Shown here: piece by piece, positions 50,598 to 62,169 of the stretch
Layout: each line of letters starts with the position of its first letter
How positions within the stretch are numbered: the first letter of the stretch is position 1
Origin: Acidimicrobiaceae bacterium
Lineage (GTDB): Bacteria > Actinomycetota > Acidimicrobiia > Acidimicrobiales > RAAP-2
DNA length: 64,000 bases
Reading direction: 5' to 3'
Assembly (NCBI GenBank): GCA_027451285.1
Contig: DAIDJP010000016.1
Location: 62,001-126,000 of the forward strand
Notes under the pieces: model-generated
Told to the model about the DNA's origin: nothing
The model's input: the letters and a program-made list of their open reading frames with translations, nothing else
Databases searched by the model: none
Made by a program: the position numbers and the translations under genes

Positions 50598-51710
50598 GTG
50601 GCGCGTCGACACTTTGGAACGGTCCGGCGGAGGTCGTCTGGTCGTTGGCAGGCCGTCTACGAGTATCAGGGCAAGTCGGTTTCGGTTGGCGTCTTCCCGT
50701 CGAAGGCTGACGCACAGGCGAGACTGTCGGCGATCGAAATCGAACTCAGACGGGGCACGTGGACCGATCCTCGGGCGGGCCGGATAACCCTTATTGACTA
50801 CGCAGAGCGGTGGTTGGAGCGTCGGCCAGGTTTGGGTATACGAACGAGAGAACTCTACGAGTACCTACTTCGAAAGTACATCGGCCCTTCCCTCGGCCAT
50901 CACTTCATCACGAACTTGACGCCGGCGCAGGTTCGTGAGTGGCACGCCGACCTGGCGACTCGCCTTCCGAGCACCGCGGCGAAGTCGTATCGACTCTTGT
51001 CAACCATCATGAAGACGGCAGCTCTTGACGGTTTGATCTCGTCAACGCCCTGTCGAGTAGTGGGAGCGAGCATGGAGCACTCCGACGAGCGTCCTGTCGC
51101 CAGTGTCGATGATGTCGCTCAGCTCGAAGCCGCCATGCCCGGCAACCTGCGAATCGTGGTGAGCCTCGCTACTTGGTGTCAACTGCGACGCGGCGAGATT
51201 CTTGGTCTCAGGCGTTGTGACGTTGACCTTGAGAAGTCGCGGCTCAATATCGAGCAGAGTCGGACGTTTCTAAGGGATGGCTCATCCTTGGTGAAGTCTC
51301 CGAAGACTCGGGCTGGTCGCAGAAGTGTTTCCATTCCCGCAGGAGTTCGTGACGAACTCAGGGATCATCTGGCGAACTTCGTCGGTCCTACACAGGATGC
51401 TCTCGTTGTCACTAATCGAGAGGGCGAGCCCGTCACGGCCATGATGCTTCAGCGGGCTTGGACCAAGGCGCGAAATGCAGCTGGGCGCCCCGATTTGCAC
51501 TTGCACGATCTTCGTCACACAGGACTGACTTTCGCAGCGGCCGCGGGAGCGACGACGGCGGAACTGATGCTGCGTGCGGGTCACTCGTCGTCCGAAGCCG
51601 CACTGCGATACCAGCACGCCACGCGTGAGCGAGATCAGATGCTTGCCGAGACTCTTGACGTACTTCTCAAGAAGTCGAAGAGCCGCGAAGCGGACAAGCC
51701 GGGTGAGTAG
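50598..51710 (+). CDS. Tyrosine recombinase integrase of the AICE
   Basis: RRRSSGRWQAVYEYQGKSVSVGVFPSKADAQ, HLHDLRHTGLTFAAAAGATTAELMLRAGHSSSEAALRYQHA. Confidence 0.93.
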   Translation: MARRHFGTVRRRSSGRWQAVYEYQGKSVSVGVFPSKADAQARLSAIEIELRRGTWTDPRAGRITLIDYAERWLERRPGLGIRTRELYEYLLRKYIGPSLGHHFITNLTPAQVREWHADLATRLPSTAAKSYRLLSTIMKTAALDGLISSTPCRVVGASMEHSDERPVASVDDVAQLEAAMPGNLRIVVSLATWCQLRRGEILGLRRCDVDLEKSRLNIEQSRTFLRDGSSLVKSPKTRAGRRSVSIPAGVRDELRDHLANFVGPTQDALVVTNREGEPVTAMMLQRAWTKARNAAGRPDLHLHDLRHTGLTFAAAAGATTAELMLRAGHSSSEAALRYQHATRERDQMLAETLDVLLKKSKSREADKPGE

Positions 51711-51780
51711 ATGTTTGCGAGGAGGCGCGAGTTGCTTCGTGACTTCGGCGCTCGCGACTCTTCGCAGTCGGCAGGTTTTT

Positions 51781-51830
51781 GGGCAGGATCTGGGCAGGAA
51801 CTTCGATCGATTGGGCAGGTTTGGGCAGGT
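51781..51830. promoter_or_regulatory. Four TGGGCAGG repeats, candidate arm-type integrase sites
   Basis: TGGGCAGG at 51781, 51792, 51813, 51823; similar pairs near att copies A and B. Confidence 0.65.
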
Positions 51831-51914
51831 AGCAGAGGACAAACGTGGTCACTGGCGGTCACTGCCGGATACCCGGAAACCCTTGAAATTACAGGGTTTT
51901 CGCTCGAAAAGCCT

Positions 51915-51988
51915 TGGAGCGGGCGACGGGAATCGAACCCGCGTTCTCAGCTTGGGAAGCTGATGTTCTGCCGCTGAACTACACCCGC
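51915..51988 (-). tRNA. tRNA-Gly(CCC), CCA encoded
   Basis: GCGGGTGTAGTTCAGCGGCAGAACATCAGCTTCCCAAGCTGAGAACGCGGGTTCGATTCCCGTCGCCCGCTCCA; anticodon loop TTCCCAA. Confidence 0.95.
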
Positions 51989-52079
51989 GACCGCCCCATC
52001 GTAGTAGCGAGAGGACTTCTGGCTCCAGAGCGGTTCCCGTCCGCGGCCGGTGTTACGGGGCAGTATCGTTGCCAGCGAT

Positions 52080-52646
52080 ATGGTCCTCTCCGACAAGTCC
52101 ATCAAAGAGGCGCTCGCCGCGGGTCGCATCATCATCGACCCCCTCGGCGAGGACTGCATCCAGCCCTCCTCGGTCGACCTGCACGTGGACCAACTCTTCA
52201 GGGTCTTTCGCAACCACAGCCAGCGCGTGATCGACGTGCGCGAGGCCCAGGAGGACCTGACCGAGCTGATCGACGTCGGCACCGACTCGCCGATGATCCT
52301 GCACCCGGGCGAGTTCTTGCTGGGCTCGACCATCGAGCGGGTCGCCCTGCCTGACGATCTCGTGGCCCGCCTCGAGGGCAAGAGTTCGCTCGGCCGCCTA
52401 GGGCTCTTGATCCACTCGACGGCCGGGTTCGTCGACGCCGGCTGGGACGGGCACTTGACGTTGGAGCTCTCCAACGTGGCGAACCTGCCCATCACGTTGT
52501 ATCCGGGCATGAAGATCGGCCAGATCAGCTTCTTCGAGATGACGACGCCGGCCGACCGGCCGTATGGGGCTGAGGGTCTGGGCTCGAAGTACCGGGGCCA
52601 GCGCGGCCCCACGGCCAGTCGGTACTCGGAGAATTTCAAGAAGTAG
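52080..52646 (+). CDS. dcd: dCTP deaminase
   Basis: MVLSDKSIKEALAAGRIIIDPLGEDCIQPSSVDLHVDQLFRVF...EGKSSLGRLGLLIHSTAGFVDAGWDGHLTLELSN. Confidence 0.95.
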   Translation: MVLSDKSIKEALAAGRIIIDPLGEDCIQPSSVDLHVDQLFRVFRNHSQRVIDVREAQEDLTELIDVGTDSPMILHPGEFLLGSTIERVALPDDLVARLEGKSSLGRLGLLIHSTAGFVDAGWDGHLTLELSNVANLPITLYPGMKIGQISFFEMTTPADRPYGAEGLGSKYRGQRGPTASRYSENFKK

Positions 52647-52679
52647 CGGTTCGACAGCGGTTCAACGGAAGGGACGTCA

Positions 52680-54758
52680 GTGGCGGCACGGATCATCATC
52701 GGACTCCTGATCACCGTCATCTGCGGGGCGATCGCCGGACGGCGCTTCTACTGGCTCTCGCGGCTGATTCGCAGCGGCCAGGCGGCCCCGCGCCGCTGGA
52801 ACGGCTTCGCGCCGGCGGCGGAGGCCGAGGTCGTCGAGGTCGCGGGTCAGAGGAAGCTGTTGCGCTGGAGCGTGCCCGGCACCGCCCACTTCTTCACCAT
52901 GTGGGGCTTCACGGTGCTGCTCCTCACCATCATCGAGGCCTACGGCGCCCTCTTCAACCGCAATTTCCACATCCCCCTGATCGGCACGAACGGGATCGTC
53001 GCCTTCATCGAGGACTTCTTCTCGGTCGCGGTACTCGTCTCACTCGTCGTCTTCACCGTGATCCGGATCCGCCAGGCCCCGGCCCGCAAGGACCGCTCGA
53101 GCCGCTTCTACGGTTCGCACCTGGGGGCCGCGTGGCTGACGCTGGCGCTGATCTCACTCGTGATCATCACGCTCCTGCTCTATCGCGCGGCCCAGATCAA
53201 CACCGGACACTTCCCGTTCTCGCACCCCTTCACGGGATGGGTCGGTTACGGCGGTCCCCTCCCGGGCCACGGTCCACTGCCGGTCGCCTCGTCGTGGGCA
53301 TTCGCCTCGAAGGTTGTCGCCAGTTGGCTGCACCCCTTGGGATACGGGGTGAACAGCACGCTCGAGGCCGTCTTCCTGCTCGCCAACATCGCCGTCATCA
53401 TGGGATTCCTGGTCTTCGTCTCCTATTCGAAGCACCTGCACATCTTCATGGCTCCCGTGAACGTCGCCTTCTCGCGTCGGCCGCGCGCGCTGGGCGCTCT
53501 CGACAAGACGCCCGACATGGACATGGAGCACGTGACCGAGGACACGGTCTTCGGCGCGGGATCAGTCAGGGACTTCACTTGGAAGCAGATGCTGGACTTT
53601 GCCACCTGCACCGAGTGCGGGCGCTGCCAGTCGGTCTGTCCGGCCTGGACGACGGGAAAGCCTCTCAGCCCCAAGCTCGTCATCATGGGACTGCGCGAGA
53701 ACATGTTCGCCTCGGCCGACTACCTGCTCTCGGGTGAGGGCGAGCCCGAGCGGCTGGTGCCCACGGTGATCGACCCCGACGTGCTCTGGAGCTGCACCAC
53801 GTGCGGCAGCTGCGTCGAGCAGTGCCCGGTCGACATCGAGCACGTCGACGCCATCATCGACATGCGCCGCTACGAGGTCCTGATGGAGTCGCGCTTTCCC
53901 AGCGAGGCGGGCCTCATGCTGCGCAACATGGAGAACCAGGGCGACCCGTGGGGTCTGGGGTCGTCCAAGCGCACCGACTGGCTGGCCGCACTCGACTTCG
54001 AGGTGCCGGTGGTCGCTGAATCAATCCCCGAGGACGTCGAGTACCTCTACTGGGTGGGATGTGCGGGAGCACTCGACGAGCGCGCCCGCAAGCAGGTGGA
54101 ATCCACCGCGCGCATGCTGCACCGCGCCGGGGTCAAGTTCGCGATCCTCGGGCCCAACGAGAGCTGCACCGGGGATCCCGCGCGGCGCCTGGGCAACGAG
54201 TACCTCTTCCAGGAGATGGCCAAGGCCAACGTCGCGACGTTGAACGGCGTGGGTGCGAAGAAGATCGTGGCGTCCTGTCCGCACTGCTTCAACACGATCA
54301 AGAACGAGTACCCGTCGTTGGGCGGCGACTACGAGGTGGTCCACCACTCCGAGCTGATGGGTCACCTCGTCGCGAGCGGACGTCTGGTGCCCGGGATCAA
54401 CTACACCGGCACCGTCACCTACCACGACCCCTGCTATCTGGGCCGTCACAACCGGATCTTCGACGAGCCGAGGAACGTCCTGTCCGCGGTGCCCGGCGTC
54501 ACCCAGATCGAGATGGAGAGGCATCGCGAACGCGGGTTCTGTTGCGGGGCCGGGGGAGCGCGCATGTGGATGGAAGAAACCATCGGCAAGCGCATCAACA
54601 TGGACCGCACCGAAGAAGCCCTCGGCACCGGGGCCGACGTCGTCTCGACGGCGTGCCCCTTCTGCATGATCATGCTGGACGACGCGGTGAAGGCCTCGGG
54701 CCGCGAGGATGTCGCAGTCCTCGACATCTCCCAGGTGGTCGAGCGCTCCCTGGGCTAG
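52680..54758 (+). CDS. Fe-S oxidoreductase / heterodisulfide-reductase-like membrane protein
   Basis: CTECGRCQSVCPAW, CTTCGSCVEQCPVDIEHV, CCGAGGARMW. Confidence 0.88.
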   Translation: MAARIIIGLLITVICGAIAGRRFYWLSRLIRSGQAAPRRWNGFAPAAEAEVVEVAGQRKLLRWSVPGTAHFFTMWGFTVLLLTIIEAYGALFNRNFHIPLIGTNGIVAFIEDFFSVAVLVSLVVFTVIRIRQAPARKDRSSRFYGSHLGAAWLTLALISLVIITLLLYRAAQINTGHFPFSHPFTGWVGYGGPLPGHGPLPVASSWAFASKVVASWLHPLGYGVNSTLEAVFLLANIAVIMGFLVFVSYSKHLHIFMAPVNVAFSRRPRALGALDKTPDMDMEHVTEDTVFGAGSVRDFTWKQMLDFATCTECGRCQSVCPAWTTGKPLSPKLVIMGLRENMFASADYLLSGEGEPERLVPTVIDPDVLWSCTTCGSCVEQCPVDIEHVDAIIDMRRYEVLMESRFPSEAGLMLRNMENQGDPWGLGSSKRTDWLAALDFEVPVVAESIPEDVEYLYWVGCAGALDERARKQVESTARMLHRAGVKFAILGPNESCTGDPARRLGNEYLFQEMAKANVATLNGVGAKKIVASCPHCFNTIKNEYPSLGGDYEVVHHSELMGHLVASGRLVPGINYTGTVTYHDPCYLGRHNRIFDEPRNVLSAVPGVTQIEMERHRERGFCCGAGGARMWMEETIGKRINMDRTEEALGTGADVVSTACPFCMIMLDDAVKASGREDVAVLDISQVVERSLG

Positions 54759-55159
54759 CCCGCCGCCATGTCGACGGCGTTCACCCGGGTAGGTCGCACC
54801 GTGACGATGACGCGCGACGCGCCCGGACCGTCCCAGGCGCGCAGGTCCGCCCCGTACTTCGCGCCCACTTTGTCGGCGAACGTGTAGTCGGGGTCGTCGA
54901 CGATCTCGGCGTCGCCGCGCACCTCGAGGTACCTCGTGGGTCGCACGGGATCGAGGATGAAGAACGTCATCCCCGGATGGGCCTTCAGGTTCTTCACCTT
55001 CTGGCGCGAGGTGTGCAGGGAGAGCCTGATCTCGCCGTCCTCGGCGAGGAACCACACGGCCGAGAGCTGGGGGCGCACGTCGGGGCCGTTGGTGGCCAGG
55101 ATCGCCGTGGCGCTCTCGAGGAGGTCGCGGTGCGAGTCGGGGATCGTGGGAGTGGTCAT
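54755..55159 (-). CDS. PPOX-class (pyridoxamine-5'-phosphate-oxidase-fold/F420) protein
   Basis: ATNGPDVRPQLSAVWFLAEDGEIRLSLHTSRQKVKNLKAHPGMTFFILDP. Confidence 0.85.
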   Translation of the reverse strand: MTTPTIPDSHRDLLESATAILATNGPDVRPQLSAVWFLAEDGEIRLSLHTSRQKVKNLKAHPGMTFFILDPVRPTRYLEVRGDAEIVDDPDYTFADKVGAKYGADLRAWDGPGASRVIVTVRPTRVNAVDMAAG

Positions 55160-55232
55160 AGGCGCACCTTATTGCTGGACGTCGCCCGATTCCACCGTGA
55201 AGTACTACGTCGCACCTACTAAGGTTGGCCTT

Positions 55233-55673
55233 ATGACTTCGCGACAACCCACTCCCGACCAGGTGGCGCGCGCCCTCCAGTTGAGCATCCGCCTGCTCAA
55301 CCACCGGCTCCGCGTGGCGCCGGTCGACACCGGGCTCGCCCTGCCCGAGGCCTCGGCGCTCGCGCGACTCGACCGCCTGGGCGCGAGCGACGTGACGACG
55401 CTCGCGCGCGCCGAGGGCATCAGCGCACAGTCGATCGGCGCGACGATCGCCACCCTCGAGAGCCGCGGCTACGTCGAGCGCCGCCTCGACCCCGAGGATG
55501 GGCGCCGCCGGGTGCTGGTTCTCAGCGAGGCGGGCGCGGCGGCTCTCGCCGCGCGCCGCACCCAGCGGGCCGACCAACTGGCGCGCGCCCTCGCTGAGGA
55601 CTTCACGGTCGACGAGCTCGCGCGACTCCTTGACGCCGCGCCGTTGATCGAGCGTCTGGCCGAACGGTTGTGA
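55233..55673 (+). CDS. MarR-family regulator
   Basis: ALARLDRLGASDVTTLARAEGISAQSIGATIATLESRGYVERRLDPEDGRRRVLVLSEAG. Confidence 0.88.
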   Translation: MTSRQPTPDQVARALQLSIRLLNHRLRVAPVDTGLALPEASALARLDRLGASDVTTLARAEGISAQSIGATIATLESRGYVERRLDPEDGRRRVLVLSEAGAAALAARRTQRADQLARALAEDFTVDELARLLDAAPLIERLAERL

Positions 55674-57376
55674 CGACGACGCTCGATGCCCCGCCGAGCC
55701 GCTACCGGTGGATCGCACTGTCCAACACGACGGCGGCCGTCTTCATGTCGGCCCTCGACGGCTCGATCGTCCTCATCGCGCTGCCGCCCATCTTTCGCGG
55801 AATCCACCTCGACCCGTTGGCGCCGAGCTCGATCGGCTACCTGCTCTGGATGATCATGGGGTACCGGCTCGTCCAGGCCGTCCTCGTCGTCACGGTCGGT
55901 CGCTTCGGCGACATGTTCGGGCGCGTGCGCATCTACAACGCGGGCTTCGTCGTCTTCACCGCCGCCTCGATCCTGCTCTCCTTCGATCCCTTCACGCGCG
56001 GGGGCGGGGCGACGTGGCTGATCGGCTGGCGGGTGTTGCAGGCGATTGGCGGATCGATGCTCATGGCGAACTCGGCGGCGATTCTGACCGACGCCTTCCC
56101 CGCGAGCCAGCGCGGCTTCGCCCTCGGGATCAACCAGGTGGCGGCCCTCGCCGGGCAGTTCGTGGGGCTCGTCGCCGGGGGACTGCTCGCCTCGATCGAC
56201 TGGCGCCTCGTCTTTTGGATCAACGTGCCCATCGGTCTCTTCGGCACGATCTGGGCCTACCTGCAACTGGTCGAGACCGGCGAGCGCAAGCCCGGGCGCA
56301 TCGACTGGGCCGGCAACGTCACCTTCGCCCTGGGACTGGGCGCCCTGCTCTGGGGCGTGACCCAGGGCGTGCAGCCCTACCACGGCCAGGCGATGGGCTG
56401 GTCCAATCCGATGGTGGTGCTCGAGCTCGGCGGCGGGATTCTCCTGCTCGGCCTCTTCGCGTTCCTCGAGCGCCGCGCCGTCGATCCGATGTTCGACCTC
56501 GCACTCTTTCGCATCCGAGCCTTCTCGGCCGGCAACGTCGCCGCGTTTCTCGTGTCTCTTGTGCGCGGCGGCCTGCAGTTCATCCTCGTGATCTGGCTCC
56601 AGGGGATCTGGCTGCCCCTGCACGGCTACTCCTTCTCGCGCACGCCGCTCTGGTCGGGGGTGTTCCTGCTTCCCATGACGGTCGGCATGCTGCTCGCCGG
56701 ACCCCTCTCGGGGTACCTGTCGGATCGCTTCGGCTCGCGCCGACTCGCGACGAGCGGACTGGTGGTCTTCGGGGCCAGCCTGCTCGGACTGCTGGCGCTG
56801 CCCGTGAGCTTCTCCTACGCGCCCTTCGCGATTCTGATCACTCTCAACGGCATCGGCGGGGGGATGTTCGCCGCGCCCAACACGTCATCGATCATGGGCT
56901 CGGTGCCGGCGAATCAGCGCGGCGAGGCCTCGGGGATGCGCGCCACCTTCATGAACTCGGGCACCGCGCTCTCGATCGGCGTCTTCTTCTCGATCATGAT
57001 CGCCGGACTCGCCCGCCACTTGCCCCAGGCGCTCTCGAGCGGCCTCGTCGCGCGCGGCGTGCCGGTCGCGGCGGCCCAGCACGTGGCGACGCTGCCGCCC
57101 GTGGCCTCGCTGTTCGCCACCTTGCTCGGGGTCAATCCCATCGCACATCTGCTCGCGGCGAGCCACGTGCTCGCGAACCTCGCCAATCCGACGGCGGTCA
57201 CCTCGCCGCGCTTCTTCGCGCACCTCTTGAGTCACCCCTTCGGCGAGGGACTCGCGCCGGTTCTCTGGGCGAGTGTCGCCTGCACCGTGGCGGCGCTGCT
57301 CGCCTCGGCCTCGCGCGGGCGTGACGCGCGCCGCAGCGAAGCGGCGATCGTCGTCGACGTCGACGCCGACCACTAG
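55670..57376 (+). CDS. MFS (DHA2-like) efflux transporter
   Basis: MSALDGSIVLIALPPIFRGI, WRVLQAIGGSMLMANSAAILTDAFP; ATGA-type overlap with marR. Confidence 0.9.
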   Translation: MTTTLDAPPSRYRWIALSNTTAAVFMSALDGSIVLIALPPIFRGIHLDPLAPSSIGYLLWMIMGYRLVQAVLVVTVGRFGDMFGRVRIYNAGFVVFTAASILLSFDPFTRGGGATWLIGWRVLQAIGGSMLMANSAAILTDAFPASQRGFALGINQVAALAGQFVGLVAGGLLASIDWRLVFWINVPIGLFGTIWAYLQLVETGERKPGRIDWAGNVTFALGLGALLWGVTQGVQPYHGQAMGWSNPMVVLELGGGILLLGLFAFLERRAVDPMFDLALFRIRAFSAGNVAAFLVSLVRGGLQFILVIWLQGIWLPLHGYSFSRTPLWSGVFLLPMTVGMLLAGPLSGYLSDRFGSRRLATSGLVVFGASLLGLLALPVSFSYAPFAILITLNGIGGGMFAAPNTSSIMGSVPANQRGEASGMRATFMNSGTALSIGVFFSIMIAGLARHLPQALSSGLVARGVPVAAAQHVATLPPVASLFATLLGVNPIAHLLAASHVLANLANPTAVTSPRFFAHLLSHPFGEGLAPVLWASVACTVAALLASASRGRDARRSEAAIVVDVDADH

Positions 57377-57394
57377 TCGAGAGAAAGTGACGAG

Positions 57395-57432
57395 TTCACA
57401 CGCCCGAAACACGTCGCTAACGGTTCCGAAAT
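57395..57432 (+). promoter_or_regulatory. Tandem GlnR-like boxes upstream of amt
   Basis: TTCAC-acgccc-GAAAC and CTAAC-ggttcc-GAAAT, 22 bp apart. Confidence 0.6.
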
Positions 57433-57496
57433 CCTCGCTTGACACACTGGGTCAAACGAGGTCAGCGCTGCCCTCCTGTCTCAAGAAGGAGCGGAT

Positions 57497-59252
<1,756 letters not shown>

Positions 59253-59301
59253 TCCATTCCCCCCCGGACTAGCCAACCCACCATCGCCGGTGGGTGAGGG
59301 A

Positions 59302-59337
59302 ACCACGAGGACCGGCCCGCGGGCCGGTCCTCGTGGT
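59302..59337. terminator. 36-bp perfect palindrome, bidirectional terminator
   Basis: ACCACGAGGACCGGCCCG|CGGGCCGGTCCTCGTGGT between convergent genes. Confidence 0.75.
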
Positions 59338-59390
59338 GTCATCGGCCCTGATCGGCAGGATCGTTTCCGGTAGACAGCGGGGGTGACTGG

Positions 59391-60143
59391 TTAGCCGGCC
59401 TGGCGCGCGACGGCGGCCGCGGCGGCCTTGGCCGCCTCGGGGTCGCCGAGGTATCCCGCTTCGACGATGTCGAGGCTCGCGTCCAAGCGGATGCGATAGG
59501 GGATGCCCGTCGGGATCTCGAGGCTCGCGATGTCGTCCTCGCTGATGTTCTCCAGGATCATGCGCACTGCGCGCAGCGAGTTGCCGTGCGCCACGACAAT
59601 GACGCTGCCGCCGCGCGTCGACTCGCGGCGCAGGTCCTCGTTGATCACGTCGGCGAGGTAGGGGCGCACGCGCGCGACGACGTCTTTCAAACACTCGGTC
59701 GCGGGCAGGAAGTTCGCCGGCACGTCGCGATAGCGCGGGTCGTTACCGACCGCGCGCGGGTCGTCGTCGGCGAGCGTGGGCGGGGGCACGTCGTAGCTGC
59801 GCCGCCAGAGGGTGACCTGCTCGAGGCCGAACTTCTCCGCGGTCTGCTTCTTGTCCTGACCCGTCAGGGCTCCGTAGTGGCGCTCGTTGAGCCGCCAGCT
59901 ACGCGTGACCGGCAGCCAGGAGCGGCCGGCCTCGTGCAGGGCGATCTCGGCGGTGCGGATCGCGCGGGTGAGAACCGACGTGTGCAGCACCCGCAGGTCG
60001 AGGTCGGCCTCGCGCAGGAGACGGCCCGCCTGGGCCGCCTCGTCTTCGCCGAGGGGGGTCAGGTCGACGTCGGTCCAGCCCGTGAAGAGGTTGAGCTCGT
60101 TCCACGCGGACTGGCCGTGTCGCAGGAGGATCAGATCGGACAC
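59391..60143 (-). CDS. gpmA: 2,3-bisphosphoglycerate-dependent phosphoglycerate mutase
   Basis: LILLRHGQSAWNELNLFTGWTDVDLTPLG, LNERHYGALTGQDK. Confidence 0.95.
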   Translation of the reverse strand: MSDLILLRHGQSAWNELNLFTGWTDVDLTPLGEDEAAQAGRLLREADLDLRVLHTSVLTRAIRTAEIALHEAGRSWLPVTRSWRLNERHYGALTGQDKKQTAEKFGLEQVTLWRRSYDVPPPTLADDDPRAVGNDPRYRDVPANFLPATECLKDVVARVRPYLADVINEDLRRESTRGGSVIVVAHGNSLRAVRMILENISEDDIASLEIPTGIPYRIRLDASLDIVEAGYLGDPEAAKAAAAAVARQAG

Positions 60144-60258
60144 GGTCTCAGCGTACCGAGCCCCGGCAGGGGGTGGTTCCGCGCCCCCGCGCCAGAAGCC
60201 CTGGAATTCCAGGGGTTTCGAGAGTCTTGGCCTATCTGTCACATAACGTAGATACTTT

Positions 60259-60279
60259 CTTGACAAGTAGGGGCTCAAG
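60259..60279 (+). promoter_or_regulatory. HAIR-like HspR operator overlapping dnaK -35
   Basis: CTTGACA-agtaggg-GCTCAAG versus HAIR CTTGAGT-N7-ACTCAAG. Confidence 0.7.
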
Positions 60280-60345
60280 TTAGTACACTGGTCCGCGTGA
60301 GTCGTGGGCATCTGGACGGTCCGGCCCCCGCAACGAAGGAGCATC

Positions 60346-62169
60346 ATGGCTAAGGCAGTCGGCATCGACCTGGGAACGACCAACTCGGTCGTCAGCGTGC
60401 TGGAGGCGGGCGAACCCGTCGTCATCCCCAACGCGGAGGGCGGTCGCACTACGCCGTCGGTGGTGGGTTTCTCCAAGACCGGCGAGGTGCTGGTCGGCGA
60501 AGTCGCCAAGCGTCAGGCGATCACCAACCCCGAGCGCACCATCCGCTCGGTCAAGCGTCACATGGGCGAGAACTGGACCGTCGACATCGACGGCACCAAG
60601 TACACGGCCCAGGAGATCTCGGCGCGCATCCTGCAGAAGCTCAAGCGCGACGCCGAGGCCTACCTCGGTGACACCGTGACCCAGGCCGTCATCACCGTGC
60701 CGGCCTACTTCAACGACGCCCAGCGCACCGCCACCAAGGAGGCCGGTCAGATCGCGGGCCTCGAGGTATTGCGCATCGTGAACGAGCCCACCGCGGCCGC
60801 GCTCGCCTACGGCCTCGACAAGGGTCCGGCCGAGCAGACGGTCCTCGTCTTCGACTTGGGCGGCGGCACGTTCGACGTGTCGGTCCTCGAGATCGCCGAC
60901 GGCGTCTTCGAGGTGAAGTCCACCCACGGCGACACCCACCTGGGTGGCGACGACTGGGACGACGCCGTGATGCAGTGGCTCATCAAGACGTTTAAGGACA
61001 CCGAGGGCGTGGACCTGGCCACTGACAAGATGGCCGTCCAGCGCCTGAAGGAGGCCGCCGAGAAGGCGAAGATCGAGCTCTCCAGCGTTCAGGAGACGAC
61101 GGTCAACCTGCCCTTCATCACCGCGACGGCCGAGGGCCCCAAGCACCTCGACCTGAAGCTCTCACGAGCCAAGTTCAACGAGCTGACCGCCGACCTCGTC
61201 GAGCGCTGCCGCAAGCCCTTCGACCAGGCGATCAAGGACGCCGGGCTGACGCTTGACAAGATCGACCACGTCATCCTGGTCGGCGGCTCGACGCGCATCC
61301 CCGCGGTCCAGGAGCTCGTCACCCGCGTGACCGGCAAAGAGCCCAACAAGGGCGTCAACCCCGACGAGGTCGTCGCCGTCGGCGCGGCCGTGCAGGCCGG
61401 CGTCTTGAAGGGCGACGTGAAGGACATCCTCCTGCTCGACGTGACCCCGCTGTCTCTCGGCATCGAGACCAAGGGCGGCGTGATGACCAAGATCATCGAG
61501 CGCAACACGACGATCCCGACCAAGAAGTCCCAGATCTTCACGACGGCCGACGACAACCAGCCGAGCGTGGAGGTGCACGTCCTCCAGGGCGAGCGCGAGA
61601 TGGCCTCCTACAACCAGACCCTGGGCAAGTTCCAGCTGGTGGGGATCCCGCCCGCGCCGCGCGGCGTGCCCCAGATCGAGGTGACCTTCGACATCGACGC
61701 CAACGGCATCGTGCACGTCTCGGCGAAGGACCAGGCGACCGGCGCGACCCAGTCGATGACGATCACCGGCGGCTCCTCGCTCTCCAAGGAGGAGATCGAC
61801 CGCATGGTGCGCGACGCCGAGGCCCACGCCGAGGACGACCGCAAGCGCCGCGACGAGGCCGAGGTGCGCAACAACGCCGACGGGCTGGTCTACCAGACCG
61901 AGAAGCTGTTGAAGGACCAGGCCGAGTCGTTCCAGGGCAGTGAGCGCGACGACGTCGAGGCCGGACTCGCCGGTCTCAAGGAGGCCCTCGCGGGCACCGA
62001 CGTCGAGGCGATCAAGGCCGCGACGGAGAAGCTCCTCACCGCGAGCCAGGGATTCAGCCAGCGCCTCTACGAGGAGGCGGCCAAGGCCAACGCCAGCGCC
62101 GGCACCGGCGCCGGCGAATCTGCGGCCGGCAACGACGACGAGATCGTCGACGCCGAGATCGTGGAGTGA
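60346..62169 (+). CDS. dnaK: Chaperone DnaK
   Basis: [40 protein letters not shown]. Confidence 0.98.
   Translation: MAKAVGIDLGTTNSVVSVLEAGEPVVIPNAEGGRTTPSVVGFSKTGEVLVGEVAKRQAITNPERTIRSVKRHMGENWTVDIDGTKYTAQEISARILQKLKRDAEAYLGDTVTQAVITVPAYFNDAQRTATKEAGQIAGLEVLRIVNEPTAAALAYGLDKGPAEQTVLVFDLGGGTFDVSVLEIADGVFEVKSTHGDTHLGGDDWDDAVMQWLIKTFKDTEGVDLATDKMAVQRLKEAAEKAKIELSSVQETTVNLPFITATAEGPKHLDLKLSRAKFNELTADLVERCRKPFDQAIKDAGLTLDKIDHVILVGGSTRIPAVQELVTRVTGKEPNKGVNPDEVVAVGAAVQAGVLKGDVKDILLLDVTPLSLGIETKGGVMTKIIERNTTIPTKKSQIFTTADDNQPSVEVHVLQGEREMASYNQTLGKFQLVGIPPAPRGVPQIEVTFDIDANGIVHVSAKDQATGATQSMTITGGSSLSKEEIDRMVRDAEAHAEDDRKRRDEAEVRNNADGLVYQTEKLLKDQAESFQGSERDDVEAGLAGLKEALAGTDVEAIKAATEKLLTASQGFSQRLYEEAAKANASAGTGAGESAAGNDDEIVDAEIVE

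Larger units (their letters stand above)
29758..51959. mobile_element. pSAM2-like actinomycete integrative and conjugative element (AICE) integrated at tRNA-Gly(CCC), copper-homeostasis cargo
   Basis: Bounded by 45-bp direct repeats B and C; contains FtsK/TraSA-like, RepSA-like, Xis and tRNA-proximal Int. Confidence 0.88.

Noticed and set aside
54021-55718. Minus-strand 565-aa ORF
   Set aside because: Antisense to the Fe-S oxidoreductase, crosses several genes, low-complexity Arg/Gly-rich translation; not a gene.
55708-57324. Plus-strand 538-aa ORF in alternate frame of the MFS gene
   Set aside because: Arg/His-rich shadow frame; the 55670-57376 frame encodes a clear MFS transporter.
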